DNA from: Haloarcula vallismortis ATCC 29715
Lineage (GTDB): Archaea; Halobacteriota; Halobacteria; Halobacteriales; Haloarculaceae
Direction: 5' to 3'
DNA: 64,000 nucleotides
Assembly: GCF_000337775.1 (NCBI RefSeq)
Contig: NZ_AOLQ01000038.1
Coordinates: 178,348 to 242,347 of the forward strand
The notes under the pieces were generated by a model, which was not told where the DNA came from, did not search any database, and saw nothing but the letters and a program-made list of their open reading frames with translations. Position 1 is the first letter of the stretch; each line of letters opens with the position of its first letter. Shown piece after piece: positions 43,764-52,863 of the stretch. A program made the translations under genes and the position numbers.

Positions 43764-45101
43764 TTACCGCTCCTGCACGCGCATCGACATCTGCTGTCGT
43801 GGGTGAGCAGTCAGCGACGGCAGCAGTTCCAGCGGTGTTTCCCCCTGAAATTCCAGTCGATACTGACTGGCCGTTGTTGCGGTGATGAGTTGCGCTTCCA
43901 GCATTGCAAGGTGCTTCCCGATACAGTGGCGCGGGCCACCACCGAACGGGAAGTAGGCGAACCGCGGGCGTTCGCTGGCTCGCTCGGGCTTCCAGCGCTC
44001 CGGGTCGAACGTCTCCGGGTCGTCGTAGAACCGCTCGGACCGGTGGACGCCCCACTGTGGGACCATCAGCGTCGTCCCCGCCTCGACATCATAGCCCGAC
44101 AGCGTCACGTCCTCGGTCGGCTCCCGGAAGATGGTGTACACTGGCGGGTAGAGACGCATCGCCTCCTGAATCACCCATTCGAGGTAGTCCAGTTCGCGGA
44201 CGTGTTCCATCCCCGGTCGGTCGTCGCCAATAACGTCGTCCAGTTCCTCGTGGACTCGCTGTTCGACCTCCGGGTGTTCCGACAGCAGGAACCACGTGTA
44301 GGTCAGCGTCAGCGCCGTCGTGTCGTGGCCCGCAAGCAGCATCGTCATCATCTCGTCGCGGAGTTGCTCGGGCGACTGGTTCCCCTCGTCGCGAGCGCGC
44401 AGGAGCACCGACAGGAAGTCCATCGGGCCGTCCTCATCCGTCCCAAGCGAATCCTCGCGGACCGCGATGATGTCGTCCAGCACCTCATCCAGCGTCCGTA
44501 CGGCACGGTCGAACTCGCCGTCGTCGGGCATCGGCATCCACTCCGGCATGGCAAAGCGGATCGGGTCCGGCTCGAACCGCTGGCCTAGCGGCAACAACTG
44601 CTCTTCAATGGTCTGGACTCGCTGTTCGGAGAGTTCGACGCCCATCATCAGGTCCAGAATCACGTCCAGCGTGACCCGCGTCATCGACTGCTCGGCGTCA
44701 ATGATGTCCCCGTGGGACCAGTCGGCGATGCGGTCCTCTGCGTGACCGGTAATGCGCTCGGCCATCCCCGACAGCCGAGCCATCGAGAACGCGGGGTTCG
44801 CGAGCTTTCGCTGCTGCTCCCACGTCTCGCCCTCGCTCAGCAACAGCCCGTCACCCAGTAAATCCCCCAGCGCGTCGCCCTGGAAGTCTGGCTTTCGGAA
44901 CCGGTCGGCCTCCGAGACCAGCACGCGCTCGATTGCCGTCGGGTCACACAGCATGACCGTGTCCATCGGCCCCATGTCGAAACGGGCGACGTCGCCGTAA
45001 GCCCGCTCCAGCGCTGAGATGAATCGGAACGGGTCCCGAGCGTACGTACGACTACTGCCGAACAGCGGTTCGCCCTTCGGTCCGGGCGGCGTCTTTGACA
45101 T
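43764..45101 (-). CDS. Cytochrome P450
   Basis: A 445-residue haem-thiolate monooxygenase. The I-helix motif is AGHDTTA (about 253-259), the ExxR is in QEAMRLYPP (about 309-317), and the haem loop is FGGGPRHCIGKH with the ligand cysteine near residue 393. It is bacterial-type soluble and closest in style to carotenoid or fatty-acid hydroxylases such as CYP175/CYP174, but the substrate is not known. It lies upstream of the LOV kinase and mvk on one strand, which makes an isoprenoid or carotenoid substrate a fair guess. Confidence 0.93.
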   Translation of the reverse strand: MSKTPPGPKGEPLFGSSRTYARDPFRFISALERAYGDVARFDMGPMDTVMLCDPTAIERVLVSEADRFRKPDFQGDALGDLLGDGLLLSEGETWEQQRKLANPAFSMARLSGMAERITGHAEDRIADWSHGDIIDAEQSMTRVTLDVILDLMMGVELSEQRVQTIEEQLLPLGQRFEPDPIRFAMPEWMPMPDDGEFDRAVRTLDEVLDDIIAVREDSLGTDEDGPMDFLSVLLRARDEGNQSPEQLRDEMMTMLLAGHDTTALTLTYTWFLLSEHPEVEQRVHEELDDVIGDDRPGMEHVRELDYLEWVIQEAMRLYPPVYTIFREPTEDVTLSGYDVEAGTTLMVPQWGVHRSERFYDDPETFDPERWKPERASERPRFAYFPFGGGPRHCIGKHLAMLEAQLITATTASQYRLEFQGETPLELLPSLTAHPRQQMSMRVQER

Positions 45102-45171
45102 CAGCCGCTATTAGTGCCGAACACGCTTGAATGGTATGCCAAATATCGGACAGCGGGCGGCTCTGGCGCGT

Positions 45172-45552
45172 TTAGAGCCAGCGGTCGGCATCTAGATTCC
45201 AGTCGGTGTGTGCCGATACCCAGACCCCGCCGAGGCCGCCAAGCGCGCTGAGACCGACAGTGTACAGCAGAAAGAACGCAAAGACGAGTGCCAGAAACAG
45301 GTCGTACCCGGGCGTCCCGGGCGGGATTCCGAACCCGAGGAACCCGACGATGTACAGCGCCGGGATGAAGAGTGCGAGCAAGGGGACCATCGCACAGACG
45401 CCGGCCAGCGACCCCAGCCAGAGTCCGGTCCGGTAGCCGCCACCGTGGTTCGCCGCGGCGATGGCACCGCCGGCCACCGACGAGAAGGGAATGAAAGACA
45501 GCGCAATCGTCACGAATGCACCGAGACCCGCGTTTCTCACCGACTCGCGCAT
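45172..45552 (-). CDS. DUF5518 membrane protein (second of a pair)
   Basis: A 126-residue protein with four hydrophobic stretches and a GGAIAAANHGGGYRTGLWLGSLAG segment, the pattern of the halobacterial DUF5518 family. It resembles the next upstream gene (GGGIAGYLEGGERADGVRVGLLSG) in the same place, and both end in YxxGLSALGGxxG, so the two are paralogues. The ATG at 45552 (MRESVRNAG) is preferred to the longer frame. The function is unknown. Confidence 0.72.
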   Translation of the reverse strand: MRESVRNAGLGAFVTIALSFIPFSSVAGGAIAAANHGGGYRTGLWLGSLAGVCAMVPLLALFIPALYIVGFLGFGIPPGTPGYDLFLALVFAFFLLYTVGLSALGGLGGVWVSAHTDWNLDADRWL

Positions 45553-45608
45553 ATGCGTTGCTGGTAGTAGCGTCCCGAGTGATGTAGTTACCGACACTGT
45601 GTGAGCTG

Positions 45609-45992
45609 TCAGTCGCCGATAGTCGTATCGTACCTGACGTAGTTGCCCAGCCACCCGCCGAGCGCGCTCAGTCCGAGAAAGTACGCGACTGTCGTGAGCG
45701 TTCCCAGAACGAGCACGACCAGCCCCAGTGCGCCGAACACGCCAAGCGCCTCGGGAACGAACGCCAGAAACGCGGCCAGGAAAACGAACACGACCACGAA
45801 GAAGACCAGCGAAATTGCCAGCCCGACGACGCCGGACAGCAGGCCGACGCGGACGCCGTCGGCTCGCTCGCCACCTTCGAGGTAGCCCGCGATGCCGCCG
45901 CCGAGCAGCGGTGCGAGTGGGACGAACCCACTCAGCAGTGCGGTCGCGACGGCACCGATAACGGCGTTGACGAACGTGTCTCCCTCTCCCAT
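45609..45992 (-). CDS. DUF5518 membrane protein (first of a pair)
   Basis: A 127-residue four-helix membrane protein with NAVIGAVATALLSGFVPLAPLLGGGIAGY at the start and a C-terminal FLGLSALGGWLGNYVRYD. It is paralogous to the gene 57 bases downstream. It follows rps2 by 101 bases on the same strand and marks where the ribosomal cluster is interrupted. Confidence 0.75.
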   Translation of the reverse strand: MGEGDTFVNAVIGAVATALLSGFVPLAPLLGGGIAGYLEGGERADGVRVGLLSGVVGLAISLVFFVVVFVFLAAFLAFVPEALGVFGALGLVVLVLGTLTTVAYFLGLSALGGWLGNYVRYDTTIGD

Positions 45993-46093
45993 TTGCCAGC
46001 CCTACTCCGGGTCTCGTGGTAGGTCTTGTGTTGGAGCGACCGGTGTTGCCACTCGCAGGTCAACGGGCGGAAAAACGAAACAGTTCAGCGACG

Positions 46094-46915
46094 TTAGAGG
46101 TCGGACTCGAAGTCGTCGAGTCCGTACGTCGGCTCGGCACCGCGACGGTCGAGCGTCTCGTTGGCCAGCAGCCAGTAGACGACCGACAGCGCCTTACGCC
46201 CCTTGTTGTTCGTCGGGACGACCAGGTCGACGTTCGACGTGGTGTTGTTGGAGTCACACATCGCGATGACCGGGATCCCGACCGTGATGGCCTCCTTGAC
46301 AGCCTGGGCGTCACCAATCGGGTCGGTGACGACCACGATGTCAGGCTCGATGTAGCCGTCGTAGTCGGGGTTGGTCAGCGTGCCGGGGATGAACCGGCCG
46401 GTGCGGACGCGTGCGCCAATGGCTTCGGCGAACTTCTCGGCCGGGAACCGACCGTACTGGCGCGACGATGCGGCCAGAATCTGCTCCGGTTCGTAGTTGG
46501 ACAGGAAGTCCGCGGCGGTCCGGATGCGCTCGTCGGTCATCGAGACGTCCAGCACGTACAGCCCGTCGGTCCGGACGCGGTGGATGAACCGCTCCATGTC
46601 CTGGGTCTTCTGCTGGGTCCCGATGTGGACACCGGCGCCGAGGTAGTCCTCGACGGGGATGAGGAGGTCGGCCTCCGACTGCTCGTCGGGCATGACGTCC
46701 TCGTCCAGCTGCGGGCCGGCGGCCTCGTCGGCCTCGGCTTCTTCGTCGGCCTCCGTGTCGGCATCGGTTGGTTCGGCCTCTGTCGCCTCGTCGGCGTCGT
46801 CGGCGGGCTGTTCGGCTTCCGTTTCGGTCTCCGCGTCGACCGCTTCGTCGTCCTCGTCGGACGGGTCGAAGTCGGAGTCGGACGCGTCGAGACCTTCTTT
46901 TTCGTTGCCGCTCAT
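46094..46915 (-). CDS. rps2: Ribosomal protein uS2 with acidic N-terminal extension
   Basis: A small-subunit protein of 273 residues. The core begins at about residue 80 ([21 protein letters not shown]), with [25 protein letters not shown] and ALAMCDSNN-like end regions. The first 75 residues or so are almost pure Asp, Glu, Ala and Thr. Its start overlaps the eno stop by four bases. From memory, halophile S2 proteins carry such extensions, but lengths vary. Confidence 0.95.
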   Translation of the reverse strand: MSGNEKEGLDASDSDFDPSDEDDEAVDAETETEAEQPADDADEATEAEPTDADTEADEEAEADEAAGPQLDEDVMPDEQSEADLLIPVEDYLGAGVHIGTQQKTQDMERFIHRVRTDGLYVLDVSMTDERIRTAADFLSNYEPEQILAASSRQYGRFPAEKFAEAIGARVRTGRFIPGTLTNPDYDGYIEPDIVVVTDPIGDAQAVKEAITVGIPVIAMCDSNNTTSNVDLVVPTNNKGRKALSVVYWLLANETLDRRGAEPTYGLDDFESDL

Positions 46916-48117
46916 ACTGCGTTGTCCTCGATACGGATTAGTTCGTTCAGCTTGGCTGTGCGCTCGCCGCCGACCGCGCCGGTCTTGATGAACGGTGCGT
47001 CAGTGGCGACAGCGAGGTGTGCGATTGTCGTGTCTTCCGTCTCACCGCTGCGGTGGGAGACGACGGACTCGTAGCCGCTTGCCGTCGCCAGTTCGATGGC
47101 GTCGACAGCGTCGGTGAGCGTCCCGATCTGGTTGGGCTTGATCAGGATGGAGTTCCCGGCGTCGGCGTTGATACCGGCCTGCAGGCGCTCGACGTTCGTG
47201 ACGAACAGGTCGTCACCACAGACGAGCGTCTGGTCACCGACCTGTGCGGTCAGGTCCGCGAAGGCCTCGTAGTCGTTCTCGTCGAGGGGGTCCTCGACGT
47301 AGACGAGGTCGTACTCCTCGACCTTCCCGGCGATGTACTCGATCTGCGCTTCGGTGGATTTGACGCCGTCGTCGTAGACGTAGCCGTCCTCCTCCTCGTC
47401 GTAGAGTTCTGCGCCAGCAACGTCGAGGCCAAAGGAGATTGCGAAGCCAAAGTCGTCGGCGACAGTCTCGACGGCCTCGTCCATAATCTCGAACGCTTCG
47501 TCGTCCGAGACGGACGGTGCCCAGGCACCCTCGTCGCCCTTGCCCGCTGGCAGGTCGCGGTCGGCCAGAATGTCGTGGACTTCCTGGTGGACCGCGGCGT
47601 TGGCGAAGACGGCCTCTTCGACGCTCGGTGCGCCGACGGGGGCCGCGAGGAACTCCTGAATGTTGGTCGCGTCCGCAGCGTGTTCACCGCCGCCGATGAT
47701 GTTGCCAAGCGGCGTCGGGTACTCGTTGCCCCGGAACGTACCGCCGAGGTGCTGGTACAGCGGTGCGCCCAGCACGTCGGCACCGGCCTTGGCGGCCGCC
47801 ATCGAGATGGCGACAGCGCTGTTGGCGCCGATGCCGGAGAAGTCGTCCGTGCCGTCGGCGGCGTGCAGTGCCGCGTCGACGTCACGCTGGTTCCCGGCGT
47901 GGACCTCACCGATAAGCCGCGGGAGTGCCTCCTCGCGGGCCTTGGCGATGGCTTCGTTAGCGGGGAGCTCGATGGCTTCGTACTCGCCCGTGCTTGCGCC
48001 GCTCGGTGCCTTGCCACGACCGAAGCCCCCACTCTCGGTGAGAACATCGGCCTCGACGGTCGCGTTCCCGCGGGAGTCGAGGACGCGGCGGAGTCTGATG
48101 TCTGTGATGAGCGTCAT
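46912..48117 (-). CDS. eno: Enolase
   Basis: Interconverts 2-phosphoglycerate and phosphoenolpyruvate in glycolysis and gluconeogenesis. The 401 residues are of normal length. [16 protein letters not shown] (about 151-166), [14 protein letters not shown] (metal Glu/Asp), [10 protein letters not shown], and [14 protein letters not shown] plus [10 protein letters not shown] at the active site are all intact. It sits two bases after rpoK and overlaps rps2, the standard archaeal order. Confidence 0.96.
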   Translation of the reverse strand: MTLITDIRLRRVLDSRGNATVEADVLTESGGFGRGKAPSGASTGEYEAIELPANEAIAKAREEALPRLIGEVHAGNQRDVDAALHAADGTDDFSGIGANSAVAISMAAAKAGADVLGAPLYQHLGGTFRGNEYPTPLGNIIGGGEHAADATNIQEFLAAPVGAPSVEEAVFANAAVHQEVHDILADRDLPAGKGDEGAWAPSVSDDEAFEIMDEAVETVADDFGFAISFGLDVAGAELYDEEEDGYVYDDGVKSTEAQIEYIAGKVEEYDLVYVEDPLDENDYEAFADLTAQVGDQTLVCGDDLFVTNVERLQAGINADAGNSILIKPNQIGTLTDAVDAIELATASGYESVVSHRSGETEDTTIAHLAVATDAPFIKTGAVGGERTAKLNELIRIEDNAV

Positions 48118-48119
48118 CG

Positions 48120-48293
48120 TTAGTCACTCCTGTTGACCGTAAACGGTAGGACGCCAGCGTCGTACTCCTCGGCGGCGATGAGTATCGGCTGGGTGTGTTC
48201 CGTCTCGATGAGCACGGGAGCACCGTGGGCCAACTGCAGCGCTCGCGCACCGAGCTTGCGGGCCTTCTCGTAGCGGCTTTCCTGTGCGTTCAT
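48120..48293 (-). CDS. rpoK: RNA polymerase subunit K (Rpb6/omega family)
   Basis: A 57-residue subunit: [20 protein letters not shown], then a [17 protein letters not shown] segment and the end PFTVNRSD. These are the omega-family marks (YEKARxLGARALQ). It lies between rpoN and eno, overlaps the rpoN stop by ATGA and ends two bases before eno. It is shorter than 60 residues and thus easy to miss by length cut-off. Confidence 0.93.
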   Translation of the reverse strand: MNAQESRYEKARKLGARALQLAHGAPVLIETEHTQPILIAAEEYDAGVLPFTVNRSD

Positions 48294-48490
48294 TGGTAGG
48301 GTGAGACGATGTCGACGAGGTCTTTGTGTGAGACGAGCATCCGGCGACAGCAGTGCCGCTCGACGCCAAGTTCGTCGAGGACCTTCTCCGGGTCCTCGGG
48401 CTCCTCGGCCTCGCGGGTGCGTGCCTTGAACTCTTCCCAGTGCTCGCCGACGACGTTACCGCACGTGAAACACCGAACCGGTACCATCAT
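48290..48490 (-). CDS. rpoN: RNA polymerase subunit N (Rpb10)
   Basis: A 66-residue zinc-binding subunit of archaeal RNA polymerase. [11 protein letters not shown] at the start and the atypical CCRRMLV pair form the Rpb10 zinc bundle. Either of two neighbouring ATG codons (48490 or 48487) could start it; the second gives the usual MVPVRCF. It overlaps rpoK by four bases. Confidence 0.95.
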   Translation of the reverse strand: MMVPVRCFTCGNVVGEHWEEFKARTREAEEPEDPEKVLDELGVERHCCRRMLVSHKDLVDIVSPYQ

Positions 48491-48502
48491 ACCTGAATCA
48501 CC

Positions 48503-48901
48503 TTAGCGGTACGATTTCTGGTAGCGGGCCCGCGCACCGGGGCCGCCCCACTTCTTGGGTTCGGACTGGCGAACGTCGTTGACCAGCAGCGAGCGGTCGA
48601 ACTCCATGAATGCGTCACGGAGTTCAGCGTCGTTAGTGTGGTCGACGAGCCCGCGAGCGATGGCGGTTCGGGCGGCGTCTGCCTGCCCCATAACGCCGCC
48701 ACCCTCGACGGACACTTCAACGTCAACCTCGCCGCGGAGGTCGTCCTCGGCGATGCGGAACGGTTCCAGCATCTTGAGCTGCGCCAGCTCCGGGTCGACG
48801 AGTTCGACCGGCTGCGAGTCGATACGCACGCGGCCCTCGCCCTCGCGAACGGTTGCGCGGGCGACGGCGGTCTTCTTCTTGCCAGACGTGTTCGTTACCA
48901 T
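48503..48901 (-). CDS. rps9: Ribosomal protein uS9
   Basis: A small-subunit protein of 132 residues. [21 protein letters not shown] at the start, [20 protein letters not shown] in the middle and the C-terminal [11 protein letters not shown] tail, which reaches the tRNA P site, are all typical. The start overlaps the rpl13 stop by seven bases. Confidence 0.96.
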
Positions 48902-49332
48902 GTCTTGTTCGCTCCAAGCGTTTCGCTGATTTCGCCCAGCGTGACGAACTTGATGTTCGACAGTCGGTCAAGCGACGTGCCGTCTAGGACCTCGCCGTCC
49001 TCGTCGTACGGGTTGCCGAGGTAGACACGGACGTTCTCGAACGCTTCGCGGCCACGCTGCTTCTTGTGGGGCAGCATGCCACGGATGGTGCGCTTGAAGA
49101 TACCGTCCGGTCGCTTGGGGTAGAAGTACCCGTTGTCGTTACCGATGTCGACACGTTTCTTGTACTTCTCCGTGATCTGCTCCTCTCGGCCGGTGATCAC
49201 GGCGCGTTCGGCGTTGACGACGGCGACCGTCTCGCCATCGAGCGCGCGTTCGGCGACCTGTGATGCGACGCGGCCCATGATACAGTCGCGGGCGTCAACG
49301 ATGACATCCGCGTCAAACTCTGCGACGCTCAT
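48895..49332 (-). CDS. rpl13: Ribosomal protein uL13
   Basis: A large-subunit protein of 145 residues. [19 protein letters not shown] at the start and [31 protein letters not shown] in the middle are family signatures. Part of the rpl18e-rpl13-rps9-rpoN-rpoK run, overlapping rpl18e by four bases and rps9 by seven. Confidence 0.96.
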
Positions 49333-49679
49333 CGGATCACCCGGACGTGGGAGCCTTCTGGGTTGTTTTCGATTGCCTGTTCGAGTGATACAGCCTCTCC
49401 AACCTGGTCGATCTTCGTCTCGGCGGTTCCGGAGAAGTCGACAGCGGCGACGGTGACGTCCTTCTGCAGGACACCGGAGCCAAGCACCTTGCCGGGCACA
49501 ACGACGGTTTCGTCTTCCTGGGCGTATCGTTCGATACGGCCGAGGTTGACTTCCGCGTGTGTGCGCCGTGGCTTTTCTAAGCGCTCGGCGACGTCGCCCC
49601 AGACAGCACCGCCCGAACTGCGGGCGGCTGACTTCAGGTCGGCGATGAGACTACTGAGTCTCGGGTTCGTCTTACTCAT
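49329..49679 (-). CDS. rpl18e: Ribosomal protein eL18
   Basis: A large-subunit protein of 116 residues. [16 protein letters not shown] at the start, [28 protein letters not shown] in the middle and [11 protein letters not shown] later identify it. The ATG at 49679 is used; the longer frame (to 49772) reads into the tRNA-Leu gene. It follows that tRNA by 24 bases. Confidence 0.96.
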   Translation of the reverse strand: MSKTNPRLSSLIADLKSAARSSGGAVWGDVAERLEKPRRTHAEVNLGRIERYAQEDETVVVPGKVLGSGVLQKDVTVAAVDFSGTAETKIDQVGEAVSLEQAIENNPEGSHVRVIR

Positions 49680-49703
49680 ATGATTCCTCCGTTGTGGGAA
49701 AAG

Positions 49704-49788
49704 TGCAGGGAGCAGGATTTGAACCTGCGGACCCCTACGGGACAGCGCCCTGAACGCTGCGCCGTTGGCCAAACTTGGCTATCCCTGC
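49704..49788 (-). tRNA. tRNA-Leu (anticodon CAG)
   Basis: On the minus strand the acceptor GCAGGGA (49788-49782) pairs with TCCCTGC (49711-49705), followed by discriminator A. The anticodon arm CAGCG/CGCTG encloses TTCAGGG with anticodon CAG. A long class II variable arm and T-arm GCAGG/CCTGC around TTCAAAT are present. It lies between rpoD and rpl18e, so it may be cut from the ribosomal operon transcript. CCA is not encoded. Confidence 0.94.
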
Positions 49789-49892
49789 GCGCGATTGTTC
49801 GTTTTGCGTGCCCCGTAAAACCCCTTTCGGTCCTCGCGCTCGGGGAGCGGGCGGTCATCGGTAGTGGTGGGGTGTGTCGGGGCATTGTGTCG

Positions 49893-50672
49893 TTACAGCT
49901 GGACTGCGTCTTTCAGTTCGGTCGCGCGGTCACGCAGCGTCTCGACCGCGCGCAGGACCAGTTCCTCGGTGGTGAACGAGCCGTCGGTCTCGACGTGGAA
50001 CACGAACGCGTTCGGCACGTCCGAGACCTCGACCTCCTTGCCGGGATACCGGTTCCGGAGGTCGTTGTCGAACTCGTCTGTCGCGACCAGTTCGCCGTTA
50101 GTGGCGTCGCCGGCGGCGTGTTCGGCCGCCTGCTCTTCGATGACGCCACGCAGGATGTTCGGATCGTCGTCCTCGAACTCGCCGAGGTCGCCGACAACCT
50201 CCACCTGCTGGAGGTGTCGGTAGCCGACGGCCACGCCGCCCTGGTGTTTGGCGTGTTCCCGACCAGTGTCGAGGACGGCGTCGGCCTCGACTTCGAGACG
50301 TTGGCCCTCCTTGAGGTCGATGATCGGGATGTTGTCGTCAGCGGCTTCGACCATCGGGTCCGAGGAGACGAGGTCGCTGGAGTAGGCCGTGGCCGGCCCG
50401 TCGACGGACAGCGACAGCGTCACCTCGTCACCGATCTCGAAGTCGTCGAGGTCGGTCGTCAGCGGGACCAGTCCCAGTCGGAGACCGATCTGCTCGTTGA
50501 ACATCACGCTGGTGTTCTCGATGACGCGGACGGTATCGATACTGAACGTCGGCACGTCCGCGACCATCGCCCGACGGATGCCGTTGGCGAAGGCCGGCGT
50601 GATGCCGCGCACGAGGATGCGGGCCTCGCGCTCGCCGCGTTCGACGAACTCAACCTCGTAGTCCTGTGTCAT
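49893..50672 (-). CDS. rpoD: RNA polymerase subunit D (Rpb3/alpha-like)
   Basis: A 259-residue assembly subunit of RNA polymerase. [30 protein letters not shown] is the Rpb3/alpha dimerisation motif. The iron-sulfur cysteines of some archaeal D subunits are absent here (no CxxC cluster in the 170-200 region). It sits between rps11 and tRNA-Leu. Confidence 0.95.
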   Translation of the reverse strand: MTQDYEVEFVERGEREARILVRGITPAFANGIRRAMVADVPTFSIDTVRVIENTSVMFNEQIGLRLGLVPLTTDLDDFEIGDEVTLSLSVDGPATAYSSDLVSSDPMVEAADDNIPIIDLKEGQRLEVEADAVLDTGREHAKHQGGVAVGYRHLQQVEVVGDLGEFEDDDPNILRGVIEEQAAEHAAGDATNGELVATDEFDNDLRNRYPGKEVEVSDVPNAFVFHVETDGSFTTEELVLRAVETLRDRATELKDAVQL

Positions 50673-50675
50673 TGG

Positions 50676-51065
50676 TTAGAATCCGGAGTTCTTGGGTGCA
50701 CGAGTACCGTCGTGCGGGGTCGGCGTGACGTCCTCGATGCGACCGATCTCCAGCCCCGCTCGGGCGAGTGCGCGGATCGTCGCCTGCGCACCTGGGCCGG
50801 GCGAGGTCTGGAGGTTGCCGCCGGGACCGCGGACCCGAACGTCGACGCCCTCGACACCACGGTCGAGGGCCTTCTCCGCAACGACCTCGGCCATCTGCAT
50901 CGCCGCATACGGCGACGCTTCGTCGCGGTTCTGCTTGACGACCGTCCCGCCGGAGCTCTTTGCGAGCGTCTCTGCGCCGGTCTGGTCGGTGATGGTGATG
51001 ATCGTGTTGTTGAACGATGCGTGCACGTGGGCGATGCCCCAGATGTCTTCGGTTTCTTCGCTCAT
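50676..51065 (-). CDS. rps11: Ribosomal protein uS11
   Basis: A small-subunit protein of 129 residues. [22 protein letters not shown] is at the start, [33 protein letters not shown] at the end. It overlaps rps4 by four bases and precedes rpoD by three. Confidence 0.97.
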   Translation of the reverse strand: MSEETEDIWGIAHVHASFNNTIITITDQTGAETLAKSSGGTVVKQNRDEASPYAAMQMAEVVAEKALDRGVEGVDVRVRGPGGNLQTSPGPGAQATIRALARAGLEIGRIEDVTPTPHDGTRAPKNSGF

Positions 51066-51577
51066 TCTTGGGCCTCCGCGCGCTCAGGATGGAGTTCGTC
51101 CGACAGCGAGCTGTGCTCGTCGAAGCCGACCGAGCTCTCGACGGCGGTTTCGACTGTCATGCCGGGTCGGGTGACGCGAGCGTCGTCCAGCACGATGTGT
51201 CCGTGAACGATGAACTGGCGGGCCTGCTCGGGCGTGTTCGCGTAGCCTTTGCGGTAGACGACCGTCTGCAGGCGGCGTTCCAGCACGTCGGTCACGTCAA
51301 GCGACAGCACGTCGTCGAGCTGGTCCTGCTCGTTGAGGATGCCGTAGCGCTTGAGACGGGCGAGGAACTCCTCGGCCTCGGTCTCGTGCTCGCCGGCGCT
51401 GCCCAGCAGCTTCCGGGCCTCGCGGCGGTAGCCACGAAGCTCTGACTGTGCGCGCCAGAGTTCTTCCTTGTTCTTCAGGCCGTAGCGGCCGATGAGGTTA
51501 GCCTCGTCGGCGATACGTTCGCCCTGGAAGGGATGATTCGGCGTCTCGTAGAACTTCGTGTTTGAACCAAGCGCCAT
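51062..51577 (-). CDS. rps4: Ribosomal protein uS4
   Basis: A small-subunit protein of 171 residues. The S4 RNA-binding fold is visible as [35 protein letters not shown]. Its start overlaps the rps13 stop by one base. Archaeal S4 starts with [13 protein letters not shown], as here. Confidence 0.96.
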   Translation of the reverse strand: MALGSNTKFYETPNHPFQGERIADEANLIGRYGLKNKEELWRAQSELRGYRREARKLLGSAGEHETEAEEFLARLKRYGILNEQDQLDDVLSLDVTDVLERRLQTVVYRKGYANTPEQARQFIVHGHIVLDDARVTRPGMTVETAVESSVGFDEHSSLSDELHPERAEAQE

Positions 51578-52110
51578 TATTCGTCATCCTCCGCGGCGGC
51601 TTCCTCAGCCTGCTCTTCCTTAATCGCCTCGACGTTGACGCCGATGGTCCCCTCCGTCCGGCCAGTGGACTTGGTACGCTGTCCACGGACCTTCTGGCCG
51701 CGCTTGTGGCGGACACCGCGGTAGGAGTCAATCATCTTCATGCGGTTGATGTCCTGCCGGCAGGTGAGCTGGAGGTCGTTGCCGGTCTCGTGGGTGGTCT
51801 CACCGGTGAAGTAGTCCTTCTGGTGATTGGCCATCCACTCGGGCACCTCATCGGCGAAGTTCTCGACGTTGTCGACGACGCGCTCGATAACGTCGTCGTC
51901 GAGCTTGCCGAAGACCGCGCGCCGGTCGACGTCCGCCTTCTGGGCGATAATTCGGGCGGCCCGGTGGCCGATACCGTTCAGTTCTGTCAGTGCTCGCTCG
52001 ACGGATTTCGTCCCGTCGAGGTCTGTCTGTCCGATACGGACGAAATAGCGGATGTCCTCCTCCTCTTCGGCATCCGCGTCCTCGCCCGCGTTGGGGTCTT
52101 CTGCACTCAT
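51577..52110 (-). CDS. rps13: Ribosomal protein uS13 with acidic ends
   Basis: A small-subunit head protein of 177 residues. VRIGQTDLDGTKSVERALTELNGIGHRAARII and SYRGVRHKRGQKVRGQRTKSTGRTEGT are typical. Acidic extensions are present at both ends. The ATG at 52110 (MSAEDPNAG) is preferred; the longer frame runs through the upstream tRNA-Ser. First protein gene of the ribosomal cluster. Confidence 0.96.
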   Translation of the reverse strand: MSAEDPNAGEDADAEEEEDIRYFVRIGQTDLDGTKSVERALTELNGIGHRAARIIAQKADVDRRAVFGKLDDDVIERVVDNVENFADEVPEWMANHQKDYFTGETTHETGNDLQLTCRQDINRMKMIDSYRGVRHKRGQKVRGQRTKSTGRTEGTIGVNVEAIKEEQAEEAAAEDDE

Positions 52111-52131
52111 ATGTAGGTACTGATGGGTGAG

Positions 52132-52216
52132 CGTCGTGGCGGGGATTCGAACCCCGGAGGCTGTACGCCACAGAGTTAGCAACCCTGCGCCTTGGGCCAG
52201 GCTTGGCTACCACGAC
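52132..52216 (-). tRNA. tRNA-Ser (anticodon GCT)
   Basis: On the minus strand the acceptor GTCGTGG (52216-52210) pairs with CCACGAC (52139-52133), followed by discriminator G, as expected for serine. The anticodon arm CAGGG/CTCTG encloses TTGCTAA with anticodon GCT; one G-T pair occurs in that stem. A long variable arm and T-arm CGGGG/CCCCG around TTCGAAT complete it. It precedes rps13 by 21 bases. Confidence 0.95.
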
Positions 52217-52297
52217 ACGCGTTCTATGACACTCGCGCCCGCAGCACACGGACTCGGGGGCTGGTCCCCCTACACGAGTCTATCCGATTCTATTCCG

Positions 52298-52315
52298 GGG
52301 TTGTATTTAAACGCA
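52298..52315 (-). promoter_or_regulatory. TATA element of the tRNA-Ser / rps13 cluster
   Basis: On the minus strand GTTTAAATAC (52303-52312) is a near-ideal archaeal TATA element with an upstream CG-poor flank. A start about 25 bases downstream (near 52280) would lie about 60 bases before tRNA-Ser. No other clear promoter was seen before rps13, so tRNA and ribosomal protein genes may share the transcript. Confidence 0.6.
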
Positions 52316-52432
52316 ACGAAGGGGGCTGGCTGCGTGACTCCGAGACATACCCACTGAGACATCTAATAGCAAGTCCTGCCACAGGAGACGAGCCAGCACA
52401 ATCCCTTCGTCACTGGAGACACACACCAGCAT

Positions 52433-52732
52433 ATGCACCGGCACAGCACCGACGGCGGTAGCAGTGTCGACCCAGCTGAGCGGGCAACAGTCCGTGCCCA
52501 GTTAGAACAGTTTGCGGGGCCTGACGCCGTCACAGAAGCGGAGGACGGCACGCTTCGGGCCGATTTCAGTGGCCGAACCCACATTGCAGTGGCTCCCGAC
52601 GGCACGGTAGACACCGGCATGCCACTGCACTCGTTTGCTGGGTCGCCAGAACGGCTCGTGTTCGACCACGACAGCGGCGAACTCCGCGCCGAGTTGGGCG
52701 GAGAGAGCGTCTACGTGTTCCGGCGTCCCTGA
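52433..52732 (+). CDS. Small conserved haloarchaeal protein, unknown function
   Basis: A 99-residue acidic protein with no cysteine and no recognised motif; the sequence looks like a compact beta-rich fold (LRADFSGRTHIAVAPDGTVDTGMPLHSF). The ATG at 52433 is used. It is divergent from the rps13 cluster and upstream of the Mrp-type gene with a 131-base gap. The function is unknown. Confidence 0.65.
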   Translation: MHRHSTDGGSSVDPAERATVRAQLEQFAGPDAVTEAEDGTLRADFSGRTHIAVAPDGTVDTGMPLHSFAGSPERLVFDHDSGELRAELGGESVYVFRRP

Positions 52733-52863
52733 GTTCGAAGTTCGCGGACCTCTGAACTGGCCTTCCCGCGTGCACCTGCACACGTGTGAGAACGATTAAG
52801 CCGCTCTGGCCGTGCTCGGCAGTGTCACAATTCTTATCGCACCTCCGGGACCTACTCCTGTGC

